Both the position numbers and the translations under genes were made by a program. A stretch of DNA of 7,167 bases from Candidatus Omnitrophota bacterium (GTDB lineage: Bacteria; Omnitrophota; Gorgyraeia; Duberdicusellales; 4484-171): NCBI GenBank assembly GCA_028717025.1, contig JAQUOR010000086.1:1-7167 (forward strand), read 5' to 3'. The notes beneath the pieces are model-generated. The model saw nothing but the letters and a program-made list of their open reading frames with translations, ran no database searches and was not told where the DNA came from. Positions 1-7,167 of this stretch are shown one piece after another (the first letter of the stretch is position 1; every line of letters begins with the position of its first letter).

Positions 1-1
1 C

Positions 2-181
2 TCAAGTCATCACGGCAATAAACTTACCAATGCTCGTCAAATCCCGGTTGAAAAACGCGATGAGTTTCTCGGTCAAATGCTTTACGCTGCACGCCTTGAT
101 TACACACTTGATGAAACAGCAGATTTAAAAGATATTACAAGTATGTACGCGGCATTTGACGTTTCTATGCCGCTTTACTGG
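2..181 (+). other. Unassigned segment before the first DNGG motif (residues 1-60)
   Basis: This is the window's 5' edge and the tail of an upstream module that is not visible. It is polar at first (Ser-Ser-His-His at residues 1-4), then helical around residues 16-34 and again near 41-52. I recognise no domain in it. It runs into the Trp-Ser-Leu-Asp-Asn-Gly-Gly stretch at residues 60-66 without a flexible Ser-rich lead-in, unlike the third to fifth DNGG motifs. Confidence 0.4.
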
Positions 182-3100
182 TCGCTTGATAACGGCGGCA
201 GGAAAATTCATCGCCATGACGCAATCTATCATGATGATATCCCGCACAGTTTTGCGCACCATTGCGATGAAGAGCTATATCGTAAGCATGTGCGTGAATG
301 GGCGTTGAAGGTTTCCAGACACACGGGTGGCTATGCGCCCGACTTGCAGGAAGCCTTGGTCTTGGCCGAGGAAGCCTTTGAGTTGTATCCCGTCGACAGC
401 GAGATCATTGAGATGCTGGTTACAATCCATTATCGATTAGAGGAATACGACAAAATAATCATGCTGCTTGGACCGATTGTCGAACAGGACCAAGGGCATC
501 TTCGCTGGTTTGTATGGCTTGCTTTGGCGGAAGAACGGTTGGGCAATTATTACGGCGCAATCCTTTATCGTGAGGTAATCGCGCAAAATAAACCTGCTGA
601 TCGGGAAAATGCACGAAGACTCGCCGCGCTCTATTATCGTACCGGTAAGACCAAAGCCCCTTGCGCTGAGCCTATTTTTTTAAAGCCAAGCCATCTTGAC
701 AACGGCGGGCAGTGTATTGAAGGGGTGGATAGCCAGAGTTACGAAGCCCAGGCATTACGGGTGTTTGGCAACGCGCATATGGTTGCCGGGAGTATGAGGC
801 AACAACCAAGGCTTGTCGGCCATCATTTAGCCCAATTTCATACGCTTATAGAACAGCTTAATGATGAAAATAAAATTAAAATTGCCAAGAGTTGCCTGGA
901 GCATCTTTTGAAAGAACCCTATGGCGATAGCGAGACAGAGCTGGAGAGAGAGGCGAACTATCGATTCTTTATCGAGGAGATGCTTTCCAGGGAGCTTAAA
1001 TCGGGCAATGTCGGCCCGCAACACGTGCTTAGCGCGGCTGTCGGATTTGAATATAAAGATTTACTGGAGGCGACAGAAAAAAGCGTTAATGTCCTTTTAA
1101 ATATCGATGAGGCAATTTACCGGGGAACGCTTTCCGGCAGCGTAAGGTCGTTCTTTAACGACGAGGTTACTTCTTCGGTAACTCAAGAATTCCTTCAAGT
1201 TGTAGAGGGAAAAGATTCAGAAAAAGATGATTATGATGAACGTAAAGCGCAACGAATGTCTTATGCTTTAGAGATTGTGATTCATCGTCTTATGCAAAAA
1301 CTAAAAGAGGTAAAACCAAATAATGGAGAGATATCAAGGATCTTTCAGTGGATGGGAATTTATTATAGCCGCGCCTATGTAGCTCCGCGGGTAATAAGAT
1401 CTCAGGCTGATTTTAGATCATTTTTGGAAGCATCCATCGATCCGCGCTGCCAGCCTATATGCCGTGGTGCGTATGACCGGATGAGCGTGCGTGCCGCTTT
1501 TAACTATTATACAAAAACTACAGCCCGAATAATCTACGGTATAGACGGTTTTGATCCCGTTAAAATAAAAGGATTATTAGCAGGAGTGCTTGGCGCCAGG
1601 CATCCTCATTTGAACGCAATTTATAGGAGCGTGTGCCGCGCAATGTATCCCACAGAAGAAACTGCTGTATTAGCTGTCGATAACTATTGGCCAACGGTTC
1701 CCGGCGAAGACAACTTTGTTTTAGTCGTTGATCTTTTAGGAGAAGCGCTTTTAGAAAAACAACACGACGAAGCTTTTATAAAAAGCGCCGCTGCCGATGT
1801 TGCGCAAATACTGCTCTTTGCCGATGATTTTCAGATAAGCAATCCCGCCGCCGTAAAGATTAATTATTTGATGACGAAGAATAACCTTTTGGGGGTGTTG
1901 ATCAAGGCTGTCGATCGCAGAGGCATCATTACTTCTGCCGACGAACCGCTCACGTTAGCCCAAGTAAATGATTTACGCGCAAGGATTCTTTATTCAAGAG
2001 CCTCCGGCGAGTATGAGACTTTATCTGAATTTGTCGTCGCGCAGGCAGTAATGCGTTTCCCGGTTTTGGGAAGAGAATTGGTGGAGCAGGCTAAGCAGGA
2101 TATCGGCACTTTAGAATTTGCGAAGCTTTTTGTCGATGATCTTACCAGGATAGATTACGAAGGAATATTTGCTCGTATGGCATACCAGCATCCAGACATT
2201 TATTGTTTATTTGGCGATTGTAGAAATATTACCCAGGTTGCACGCGCAGCTTCGATTATGCGCAATTACTTTCCTTATCGAATTACCTCGCCGGATATTT
2301 TCACTTCACCTTTAGATTTTGCTGTTCAAAACGGCATCTATCTTGAACTTGTTCCGGGGGTCTTCCTCTCGCCGATAAGCGGTTCATTCAAGCGCCATAC
2401 AATATTTAAAATGGATAAGCATAATCAAGTTACCAGTCTATTTGAAATGAAGATCCCCGGGCGAGACGAAGGGAACACCGCTACTTTATTGCCAAATGCC
2501 CTCGAAGCGTACGATGAATTGAAAACAGTTTTTGGAGAGGACATTTCTATGGTAAATATCGTTTCCGTCTTTATCGTAGAAGTCGATAACGTTAAAGATG
2601 CTCTTTATGGTTATTCAGAGTGGATAAAGGATCAGGTAAGGGTTGTTGTGCTTTTCGAACTTCCAGAAAGCGCTCCCCGGCTGGATCAGGTGACTCCGTT
2701 TGACCTGCGCAGGATCGCGGAAAAATATTCTGAAGAATATGCAGGAGATGCACAGCTGGTTTTGGATGATCTTGCTGCAGATATGTTACGGTTTATGGCA
2801 ATGGTGCATAGTGGAAAAATTTCAGGGATGAAACAGGAGGAAAGCTCGGATTTTCATCTCGGAAATTTTAGGCTTAAGCTTCCCTTAGGAAGTAGCATAC
2901 GCAAAAGGGTAAGCGCAACTTCCGTAGCTGATTTAGATTCAGTATCTCGCGAATATTTGCGTAGAGGCAGTGACTTTAGTAAAGAAGAAAATGCCGGGCT
3001 GGAGTTTATTATCGGCACAGCCGCAGATAGAGTGTTTCACTTAGGAGCATTTTATTCGCCGCACGACGCAGCTCAGCTTTTTAGATACCGCGGTATATAT

Positions 3101-6100
3101 GATGACGAGAAGAGACAATTAGAATCACGTTATAGTTTAGAATCACTGCGCGCTAAAGACGCTGAGCTTCTGGTAGCCGAGGCTGTCCTTAGTCTTTTTA
3201 CCGCTGCACGCCGCATGCAGGAGAATATGAGTTTATCGCGCTCCGGTTCCTCAGATTCCCTTGATAACGGCGGGAACGATAAGCTTTGCCCGCGGCAACC
3301 ATGCGCGGTGATCATGTTCAAGGGCGGTACGTTTGGGGCCTTGAAAGATGAGGCAAGAGCAGAGGTAATTGAGGCGTTAAGGCAGGACTTTCAGGTGCAA
3401 GTCTTGCCGAAAAAGCAGTTGGCGGCTATCGATGTTGTACAGCTATGGCGGGACATGGTCGAGGATATATTGACGCATTTACCTCGGGTCAAATTCAAGG
3501 AAGAAAGAAAAGCCGAATTAGACGAAATTATCAGTCGTAATAGCCAGGAGGATTTAATTCGCTGGAAGGAAAGGTGGATTAGATATCTGAATGAACGCTC
3601 GGCGCAGACCAAACAAGACAGGATTTACGGGATACCGGCAATACGGGTTTTGGAATTTTTTATCTGGTACCACGAGCAGCCTGTTCAATTGGTATTGTTA
3701 AGACGTAAAACAAATCGTTCCCGCAGTGAAATTATACAAAAGTATGCACAACGTCTGGGAGGGAGGTATTCAGAAGATATCGCTCAGGTGCTCCTGCGGA
3801 GAGGCTTTTGGCCTGATATAGATTCGCTGGAAGAACAGACATTTGTTAAAGCCTACGTCGTTTTGGCGCTCAGGATTCTCCTGATCATCCCCAGAGTGAG
3901 CAAGTTACACTTCTTAAAAGAGGCGATAGTACGATTAGGCATTAGCCGGAAAATTTTAAAAGATAAGGAAGAATTTAGGAAATTCATCAGGTTTATTTCT
4001 TTTTTGGGCCTGGGAATTCACGGAGCGTGGAGCGATGCGGAGTTCATCCGGGAAGATTTGAAATATTTATCGCAAGAGGAAGTCACCGCTTTTATCAGAT
4101 GGGGCCAGCAAGCTGTTGAAGTGCCGTCCAGTGTGGATAATGGCGGAACAAATTTACCATCGCAGTCATTTATTCTTACTTCCTCAGGCATACGAGAGCT
4201 TAACCAACAATTTCCTGTGTCAACAAAATCAGTACAGAGCTTTGAAACATTAGCAGAAGCTCTTTCAACATTGGAGCGTTGGATCGTTTCCAGCGGAAAG
4301 ATACATGGGCCTCCTATTCAAGAAGATTATATTCATGATAATACCGGAAATCTAATTGACCGGCGCAGCGTAATTGCCTATCGAGATAAAAACGGAAACG
4401 AAGTTTATAACCTTCATGACTTCCAATTTTATGAAATCTTGGCTGCTACAAACTATAATCCTTTCTTTGTGTATAACTGCACAAGAATTTTTTTAGCTTA
4501 TCCTACTCTAAAACAAGCCAGCTATGCTTTAGCCCAGTTTATGGGGTATGTTCCGGTGGAGCATGTTAATTACGATCCAAAAGCTTCTTTGAGTATTGGA
4601 GATGCTGTCGCTTATCTTAATGAAGTGTTTACGCGTTATCCAGCGGGGGTGATTACAGACAGAGAGCTTTCCAGGGCGGACGAACATTTACGGGACACTT
4701 CCCCTGCAATAGCAGCCCTTTATGAATTGGCAGCATATGCTCAAGCCTGCGATAGCGATGATTTAGACAGGCGTGTTATTAATTGGCGTCGCCGCAATAT
4801 ATTTAAAGTATTTCTTTCGCCTTATTGGGGGATGTTGAGCGTGTATCTGCAATATTTAGAGATGCGCCTTAAAGAAGATTGCAAGCAAATTGGTTCTTAT
4901 TACTTAGGTGTATACGTGCAAGTAAGAAATGGAAAAATAGAGTTTAGATTTAATTCAATCAAGGACATACCCTATTTTCCGCCTTTTGAGAAGATTATAG
5001 GGCAAAATGCGCCTGAAGTGCAGGTTATAAATGGTGAAAATAGCGAGATTCTGAAAGGATATAGAATAAGAGTTGTGCGTTTACCGGATTTTTGCATTCA
5101 GATCGGCGTTTGGAACTATACTTATGATTGTACGAATGTAATTGTAGATATCGTTGATGAATATGGAACACAAATCAATCGAAATCGTGATATCTTCTTA
5201 GTAGTTTTTCCTCACTATAAGCTTGTATATATCGGTAGATTTTTTCCGAATTTTCCTGATAAGCAATCCAGCAAATATCGTGAAGGAAGAGGGAGGGCAC
5301 TTTTGCATGAAATAATAAAACAATATGCCGGCTATGACGTTGTTGCCTGGATCGCTACTGAGGAGTTCCAGAAATCTTTAGAGAAGATGCCGGGCTACAA
5401 TCCGATTACCAAAATCACTAACCCCAAAGTTCTAAAAGCAGTCATAGCCCAGCGCCTTGCCTTGCATGAAGATAATCTTTTCTGGAACGATGCATGGGAA
5501 ACTACACATTTTTGGGGCGTGGTGCCTTCTTCCGCGGGCCTATCAAGTATAGACAACGGCGGCGGCAAAGAAAGAGCGCTTTCAAGAATAGAGCCTCAAA
5601 CACAAGACTTTGTCCAAACATCATTCTTTGATAGGCGTCTTGCATCATTGGGTGAGGTTTGGCCGAGTTTTAATGAACGGCAACGTACATTTTTAGCTAC
5701 AAGCTATTTTGGGGCTTCTGATCATTTGCTTGAGCTTTTCTTAGGGCTCATCAATGGTTTTGTAATCGGACAAGATATGGTCTATAAGCCTAGCGGTTTA
5801 AGAGGATGGAATGATTTTATTCGTGGAGAAATAGATTTATACGTATCCCAGATAGGCGTTATCAGAAGTATTTTAAACCACGGGCGATTGCGTAATGAAC
5901 ACGACATTAAAATAAGAAGATGGCGCAGCGGCAATGGTCTAGGTTTCTGGGTCATATATTCACCTTCATTAGTGAAAGAATATGTCATACAAATTAAGAC
6001 TGCCCTAAAAGCAGATGCTGATTTGCGCGACGCATGGGTTAATACACACGGGGTGAACCCTGACAATGCAAACCCGGAAGAGTGGATGAGTCGATGTAAA

Positions 6101-7167
6101 GGATCATCAAGCCTTAGTTTTTTTCTTCGCGGCGCATATGTCTGGGATTATCTCGCGGGAGTGTCGAATTATAGAAATGCAGGGGCACGGATAGATAATG
6201 TTTCTGCGTATGACCTTGGTGTATCGCCGCGTGAAGCATACTTGCCCGAGAATGCCATACAGTATACAAGGGTGCATAACCAATTGTTTCAGGCTTGGTA
6301 CGCGATGAATGAGTTTGAAGCGCTGCATAATGGATTACCCTGCATCCCCGGAACTTCCCAGACCGAAGCCTACAGGCGTATAAAAGAATTTATTGATGCG
6401 GTTTTAGATTGCGAGATTATTATCGGGCATATGCAGCGATTTTTATTCCAGCTCAAGCACCGTTGTTTTGTATTTTTTGATGGCTCTCCGTGGATGATCG
6501 ATCCTAAACAAGGTAACGCCAGAATACGTGATTATAAGAGGCAGTTGCACCGTTCTCTGGATCGTTTAAACGGATATGTATCTCTTAAAGGTCTCCATCA
6601 TGATGCTCGGGAGAAAAAAAGTTTAAAAGGAAGAAGCTTTCTTTTCCATTGGAGAAGAAACTCCGATGCCGTTACGCTTCTTAGGCAGCGTTACCGTTCA
6701 TTTTTAAAAACATTGCCTGCCAAGACATTTGCAAAAGCTCTGCTTGAAATTGGTTTGGCGGATATCATTCATGGAAAAGTATTTCAGAGTTTAGTGACTT
6801 TAAATGAGTTGGCTCAATATAAGCATATGGTGGGTAATCCAGCGGCTGCGCGCGCATATCAACGTCAAAGCAAGCGCTATGAAGATTGGTTAAGTAACAT
6901 TAAAGAAAAAAGGCTTTTATGGGAGAAAAAGTTATTAAGCACTGCTGAGTTATTCAGCTTTTCCAATGACCATGCTCCCCAGGATCTAAACGGTCAACTA
7001 ACCTACGATATAATCCATGGTGGTGTCTGGTATATAGAACCTACACTTTCTGACAGGCCGCTGCATTATTTCCGTGCCGCATTTCTTGAGTCATTTGAAA
7101 GAGGATCTTTTAGACAAGCAGCCGATTTGCATGAATATGTATCGTTTTTTGCCAGGACAGCTAATCT
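2..7167 (+). CDS. Internal part of a giant multidomain protein gene, partial at both ends
   Basis: One frame stays open over 2,388 codons, from base 2 to base 7165, with two further bases at the end; the other frames are cut repeatedly by stops. The translation looks like real protein throughout, with alternating helical and strand-rich stretches, few cysteines and no long low-complexity tracts. No start is chosen because the frame is already open at the first codon and the first in-frame ATG (base 77) lies inside protein-like sequence. The signal peptide, if any, and the C-terminus are outside the window, so location in the cell is unknown. Recognisable parts are a TPR-like block (about residues 99-218), a kinase/APH-like core (about 772-1000), a GNAT-like region (about 1700-1810) and five DNGG linker motifs. 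The whole protein is not a family I can name; it resembles the giant proteins known from Omnitrophota (inference). An assembly artefact is unlikely, because a false join would rarely keep the frame. Confidence 0.95.
182..199 (+). repeat. DNGG linker motif 1 (SLDNGG, residues 61-66)
   Basis: The codons are tcg ctt gat aac ggc ggc. This is the first of five copies of a [hydrophobic]-Asp-Asn-Gly-Gly motif in the same protein. It precedes the His-rich cluster and the TPR-like block, which suggests a boundary between an upstream module and this one. It shares 14 of 15 bases (ctt gat aac ggc gg) with copy 3, but flanking bases differ. The role as a linker is inferred. Confidence 0.7.
209..289 (+). 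other. His-rich cluster (residues 70-96)
   Basis: Seven histidines (70, 72, 77, 82, 86, 87, 96) and Cys88 fall within 27 residues, mixed with Asp73, Asp78, Asp79, Asp89, Glu90 and Glu91. Such a density of metal-capable side chains is unusual compared with the rest of the protein. It does not fit a zinc-finger or HD-domain spacing that I can name, so metal binding is only a possibility. It lies between DNGG motif 1 and the TPR-like block. Confidence 0.3.
296..655 (+). other. TPR-like helical repeat block (residues about 99-218)
   Basis: Tetratricopeptide repeats are helix-turn-helix units of 34 residues that bind partner proteins. Residues 133-166 and 167-200 form two units of exactly 34 residues. 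They align with Leu at unit position 7, Leu at 14, an acidic or Gly-Asn turn followed by Tyr at 17, and a hydrophobic second helix. Residues 116-132 look like the second helix of a preceding unit, ending in the typical Tyr-Pro. Residues 201-216 look like the first helix of a following unit and end Tyr-Arg-Thr-Gly-Lys. So there are two full and two partial units. Canonical small residues at positions 8 and 20 are only partly kept, so a profile search might score it weakly. The block ends about 15 residues before DNGG motif 2. A scaffold or partner-binding role follows from the family, and the partner is unknown. Confidence 0.7.
692..709 (+). repeat. DNGG linker motif 2 (HLDNGG, residues 231-236)
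   Basis: The codons are cat ctt gac aac ggc ggg. It follows the TPR-like block and a short Pro/Lys stretch (residues 217-230), the place where a linker would be expected. The Asp codon is gac here and gat in copies 1, 3 and 4, so the motif is held at protein level rather than as a recent DNA copy. Confidence 0.7.
710..2314 (+). other. Long unrecognised mainly helical segment (residues 237-771)
   Basis: I do not recognise a family here. The stretch is rich in Leu, Ala, Glu and Arg and reads as a succession of amphipathic helices, with a charged, probably flexible run at residues about 409-420 (Glu-Gly-Lys-Asp-Ser-Glu-Lys-Asp-Asp). No DNGG occurs in it, making the interval between motifs 2 and 3 (855 residues) the longest in the window. 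It leads directly into the kinase-like region, so part of it may pack against that domain. No membrane segment is evident. It could hold several helical domains whose borders cannot be placed by eye. Confidence 0.45.
2315..3001 (+). other. Kinase/APH-like phosphotransferase region (residues about 772-1000)
   Basis: The order of elements matches a protein-kinase/aminoglycoside-phosphotransferase fold. A weak glycine-rich turn (Ser-Gly-Ser-Phe, 793-796) precedes two strands. The second strand holds Phe-Glu-Met-Lys-Ile, with Lys817 in the place of the ATP-binding lysine. A helix at about 830-842 offers Glu835 or Glu839 as its salt-bridge partner. A hydrophobic strand followed by Glu-Leu-Pro-Glu-Ser (881-890) resembles the hinge. 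Next comes a helix ending Met-Val-His-Ser-Gly (934-938), then Asp950-Phe-His952-Leu-Gly-Asn955 as a catalytic loop, and after strands Ala-Asp977-Leu-Asp-Ser as the metal-binding Asp. The gap between His936 and Asp950 is longer than the roughly eight residues usual in the family, so a short insert is likely. Known family members move phosphate from ATP to proteins or small molecules; the substrate here is unknown. A pseudokinase, or chance resemblance, remains possible. Confidence 0.5.
3002..3229 (+). other. Helical tail after the kinase-like core (residues about 1001-1076)
   Basis: This charged stretch contains one or more long helices, with the clearest at about residues 1048-1075, rich in Glu, Ala, Leu and Arg. 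It probably completes the C-lobe of the kinase-like region or joins it to the next linker. It ends at the Ser-rich linker of DNGG motif 3. I see no separate domain in it. Confidence 0.35.
3230..3274 (+). repeat. Ser-rich linker with DNGG motif 3 (residues 1077-1091)
   Basis: Six serines in ten residues (1077-1086) lead into Leu-Asp-Asn-Gly-Gly at 1087-1091. This is the clearest case of the motif sitting at the end of a flexible linker, right after the helices that follow the kinase-like core. The codons gat aac ggc ggg match copy 1 except for the last base. Confidence 0.75.
3275..4120 (+). other. Unrecognised segment between DNGG motifs 3 and 4 (residues 1092-1373)
   Basis: The segment opens with a short Cys/Pro-containing stretch and a strand-like Ala-Val-Ile-Met-Phe-Lys-Gly-Gly at about residues 1101-1108. 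It then becomes strongly helical and basic, with many Arg and Lys between about 1150 and 1330. A hydrophobic stretch near residues 1281-1300 is interrupted by Arg and is too short for a confident membrane helix. I recognise no family. At about 280 residues between two linkers, it could be a single domain. Confidence 0.45.
4121..4147 (+). repeat. Linker with DNGG motif 4 (VPSSVDNGG, residues 1374-1382)
   Basis: A Pro-Ser-Ser lead-in precedes Val-Asp-Asn-Gly-Gly. The codons gat aat ggc gga differ from the other copies at third positions, again pointing to conservation of the peptide and not of the DNA. Further Thr, Pro and Ser residues follow to about residue 1395, extending the probable flexible region. 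Confidence 0.75.
4148..5098 (+). other. Unrecognised segment between motif 4 and the GNAT-like region (residues 1383-1699)
   Basis: After a Ser/Thr-rich start there is a mixed helix and strand stretch with many Tyr, Phe and Asn residues (about 1460-1510), then helices around 1535-1590. From about residue 1630 the sequence alternates hydrophobic and polar residues as in beta-strands and may already belong to the following GNAT-like region. I recognise no family. Its base composition is among the most AT-rich in the window. Confidence 0.4.
5099..5431 (+). other. GNAT-like acyltransferase region (residues about 1700-1810)
   Basis: Members of the GNAT superfamily transfer an acyl group from acyl-CoA to an amine. 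The region has several strand-like stretches, notably Asp-Ile-Phe-Leu-Val-Val-Phe (1730-1736) and Leu-Val-Tyr-Ile-Gly-Arg (1741-1746). An Arg-Glu-Gly-Arg-Gly-Arg-Ala-Leu-Leu turn and helix (1760-1768) then fits the family's motif A pattern, (Q/R)xxGx(G/A), which binds the CoA pyrophosphate. A further strand (Val-Val-Ala-Trp-Ile, 1780-1784) and a helix ending Lys-Met-Pro-Gly-Tyr (1795-1799) match the usual ending, where a Gly-Phe or Gly-Tyr closes the fold. The Gly spacing in motif A is off by one from the commonest form (Arg1760, Gly1762, Gly1764), although Arg1763-x-x-Ala1766 could give a shifted register. Substrate is unknown, and the call could be a chance fit. Confidence 0.4.
5432..5524 (+). 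other. Short tail between the GNAT-like region and linker 5 (residues 1811-1841)
   Basis: About thirty residues form one helix (around 1812-1826) and an aromatic stretch with four Trp residues (1830, 1834, 1839 and nearby) before the Ser-rich linker. It may complete the preceding domain. I recognise nothing specific in it. Confidence 0.3.
5525..5566 (+). repeat. Ser-rich linker with DNGG motif 5 (residues 1842-1855)
   Basis: Four serines and small residues lead into Ile-Asp-Asn-Gly-Gly, followed by a third Gly. The Asp and Asn codons are gac aac. It separates the GNAT-like region from the last, unrecognised part, as the other copies separate the other parts. Confidence 0.75.
5567..7167 (+). 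other. Unrecognised segment after the last linker, running off the window (residues 1856-2388)
   Basis: This is at least 530 residues without another DNGG. It mixes helical stretches with aromatic, Asn/Arg-rich ones. Short striking pieces are Phe-Phe-Asp-Gly-Ser-Pro-Trp-Met-Ile-Asp-Pro (about 2158-2168), strand-turn-strand in style, and a basic region around residues 2195-2240 rich in Arg, Lys and His. Residues about 2285-2320 form a charged helix that could be a short coiled coil. I recognise no family. The frame is still open at the window's end. Confidence 0.45.

Noticed and set aside
827..1024. Short antisense open frame of about 65 codons
   Set aside because: It lies wholly opposite the continuous large frame, has no recognisable product, and its composition is what the complement of a coding strand gives by chance.
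2534..2551. Shine-Dalgarno-like ggagagga before an in-frame ATG at 2549 (residue 850)
   Set aside because: Starting there would remove the Lys817 half of the kinase-like region, and the frame upstream remains open and protein-like, so this is most likely a chance purine run.
3130..3612. Two short antisense open frames (3130-3321 and 3391-3612)
   Set aside because: Both are complements of the large gene around linker 3, with Ser/Arg-rich products typical of shadow frames and no family resemblance.
3842..3901. Possible membrane helix at residues about 1281-1300
   Set aside because: The hydrophobic run is short and broken by Arg, with basic residues on both sides and no second hydrophobic segment nearby; it fits a buried helix better.
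188..5563. DNA-level direct repeats at the DNGG sites
   Set aside because: Identity is limited to about 14 bases at best and flanking bases differ, with synonymous changes inside the motif; there is no sign of a mobile element or recent duplication.
5782..6328. Two short antisense open frames (5782-6066 and 6107-6328)
   Set aside because: Both oppose the large frame; the first needs a TTG start, and neither product has a motif or a sensible ribosome-binding context.

Overview
The whole window is the inside of one very large protein-coding gene on the + strand. The frame beginning at base 2 reads through 2,388 codons to the last complete codon at 7163-7165 without a stop. Neither the true start nor the stop lies in the window, so the protein is longer than 2,388 residues. 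The sequence shows no intergenic space, promoter, terminator, RNA gene, insertion sequence or CRISPR array. Residue numbers below count from the codon at base 2 (residue n starts at base 3n-1).

The likely source is an uncultured bacterium of the Candidatus Omnitrophota (OP3) type. This rests on the giant gene, the mixed and moderate base composition, and above all a short motif, Asp-Asn-Gly-Gly (DNGG), that recurs five times in what look like inter-domain linkers. I associate such linkers, from memory, with large Omnitrophota proteins. The assignment is an inference and no search was run.

Layout: (1) residues 1-98 are an unassigned segment with a DNGG at 63-66 followed by a His-rich cluster at 70-96. 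(2) Residues about 99-218 form a TPR-like helical repeat block with two exact 34-residue units. (3) A DNGG sits at 233-236. (4) Residues 237-771 are a long, mainly helical, unrecognised segment. (5) Residues about 772-1000 resemble a protein-kinase/APH-like phosphotransferase, with candidate Lys817, an alpha-C Glu, Asp950-x-His-x-x-Asn955 and Asp977. (6) A Ser-rich linker carries the DNGG at 1088-1091. (7) Residues 1092-1378 are an unrecognised helical segment ending at the DNGG of 1379-1382. (8) Residues 1383-1700 are unrecognised. (9) Residues about 1700-1810 look GNAT-acyltransferase-like, with the pattern R-E-G-R-G-R-A at 1760-1766. (10) A Ser-rich linker carries the DNGG at 1851-1854. (11) Residues 1855-2388 are unrecognised and run off the window end.

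The picture is a giant modular polypeptide that strings a protein-interaction module and at least two possible group-transfer enzyme modules between conserved short linkers. Its biological role cannot be read from the window. Domain calls rest on motif spacing seen by eye and need profile searches to confirm.
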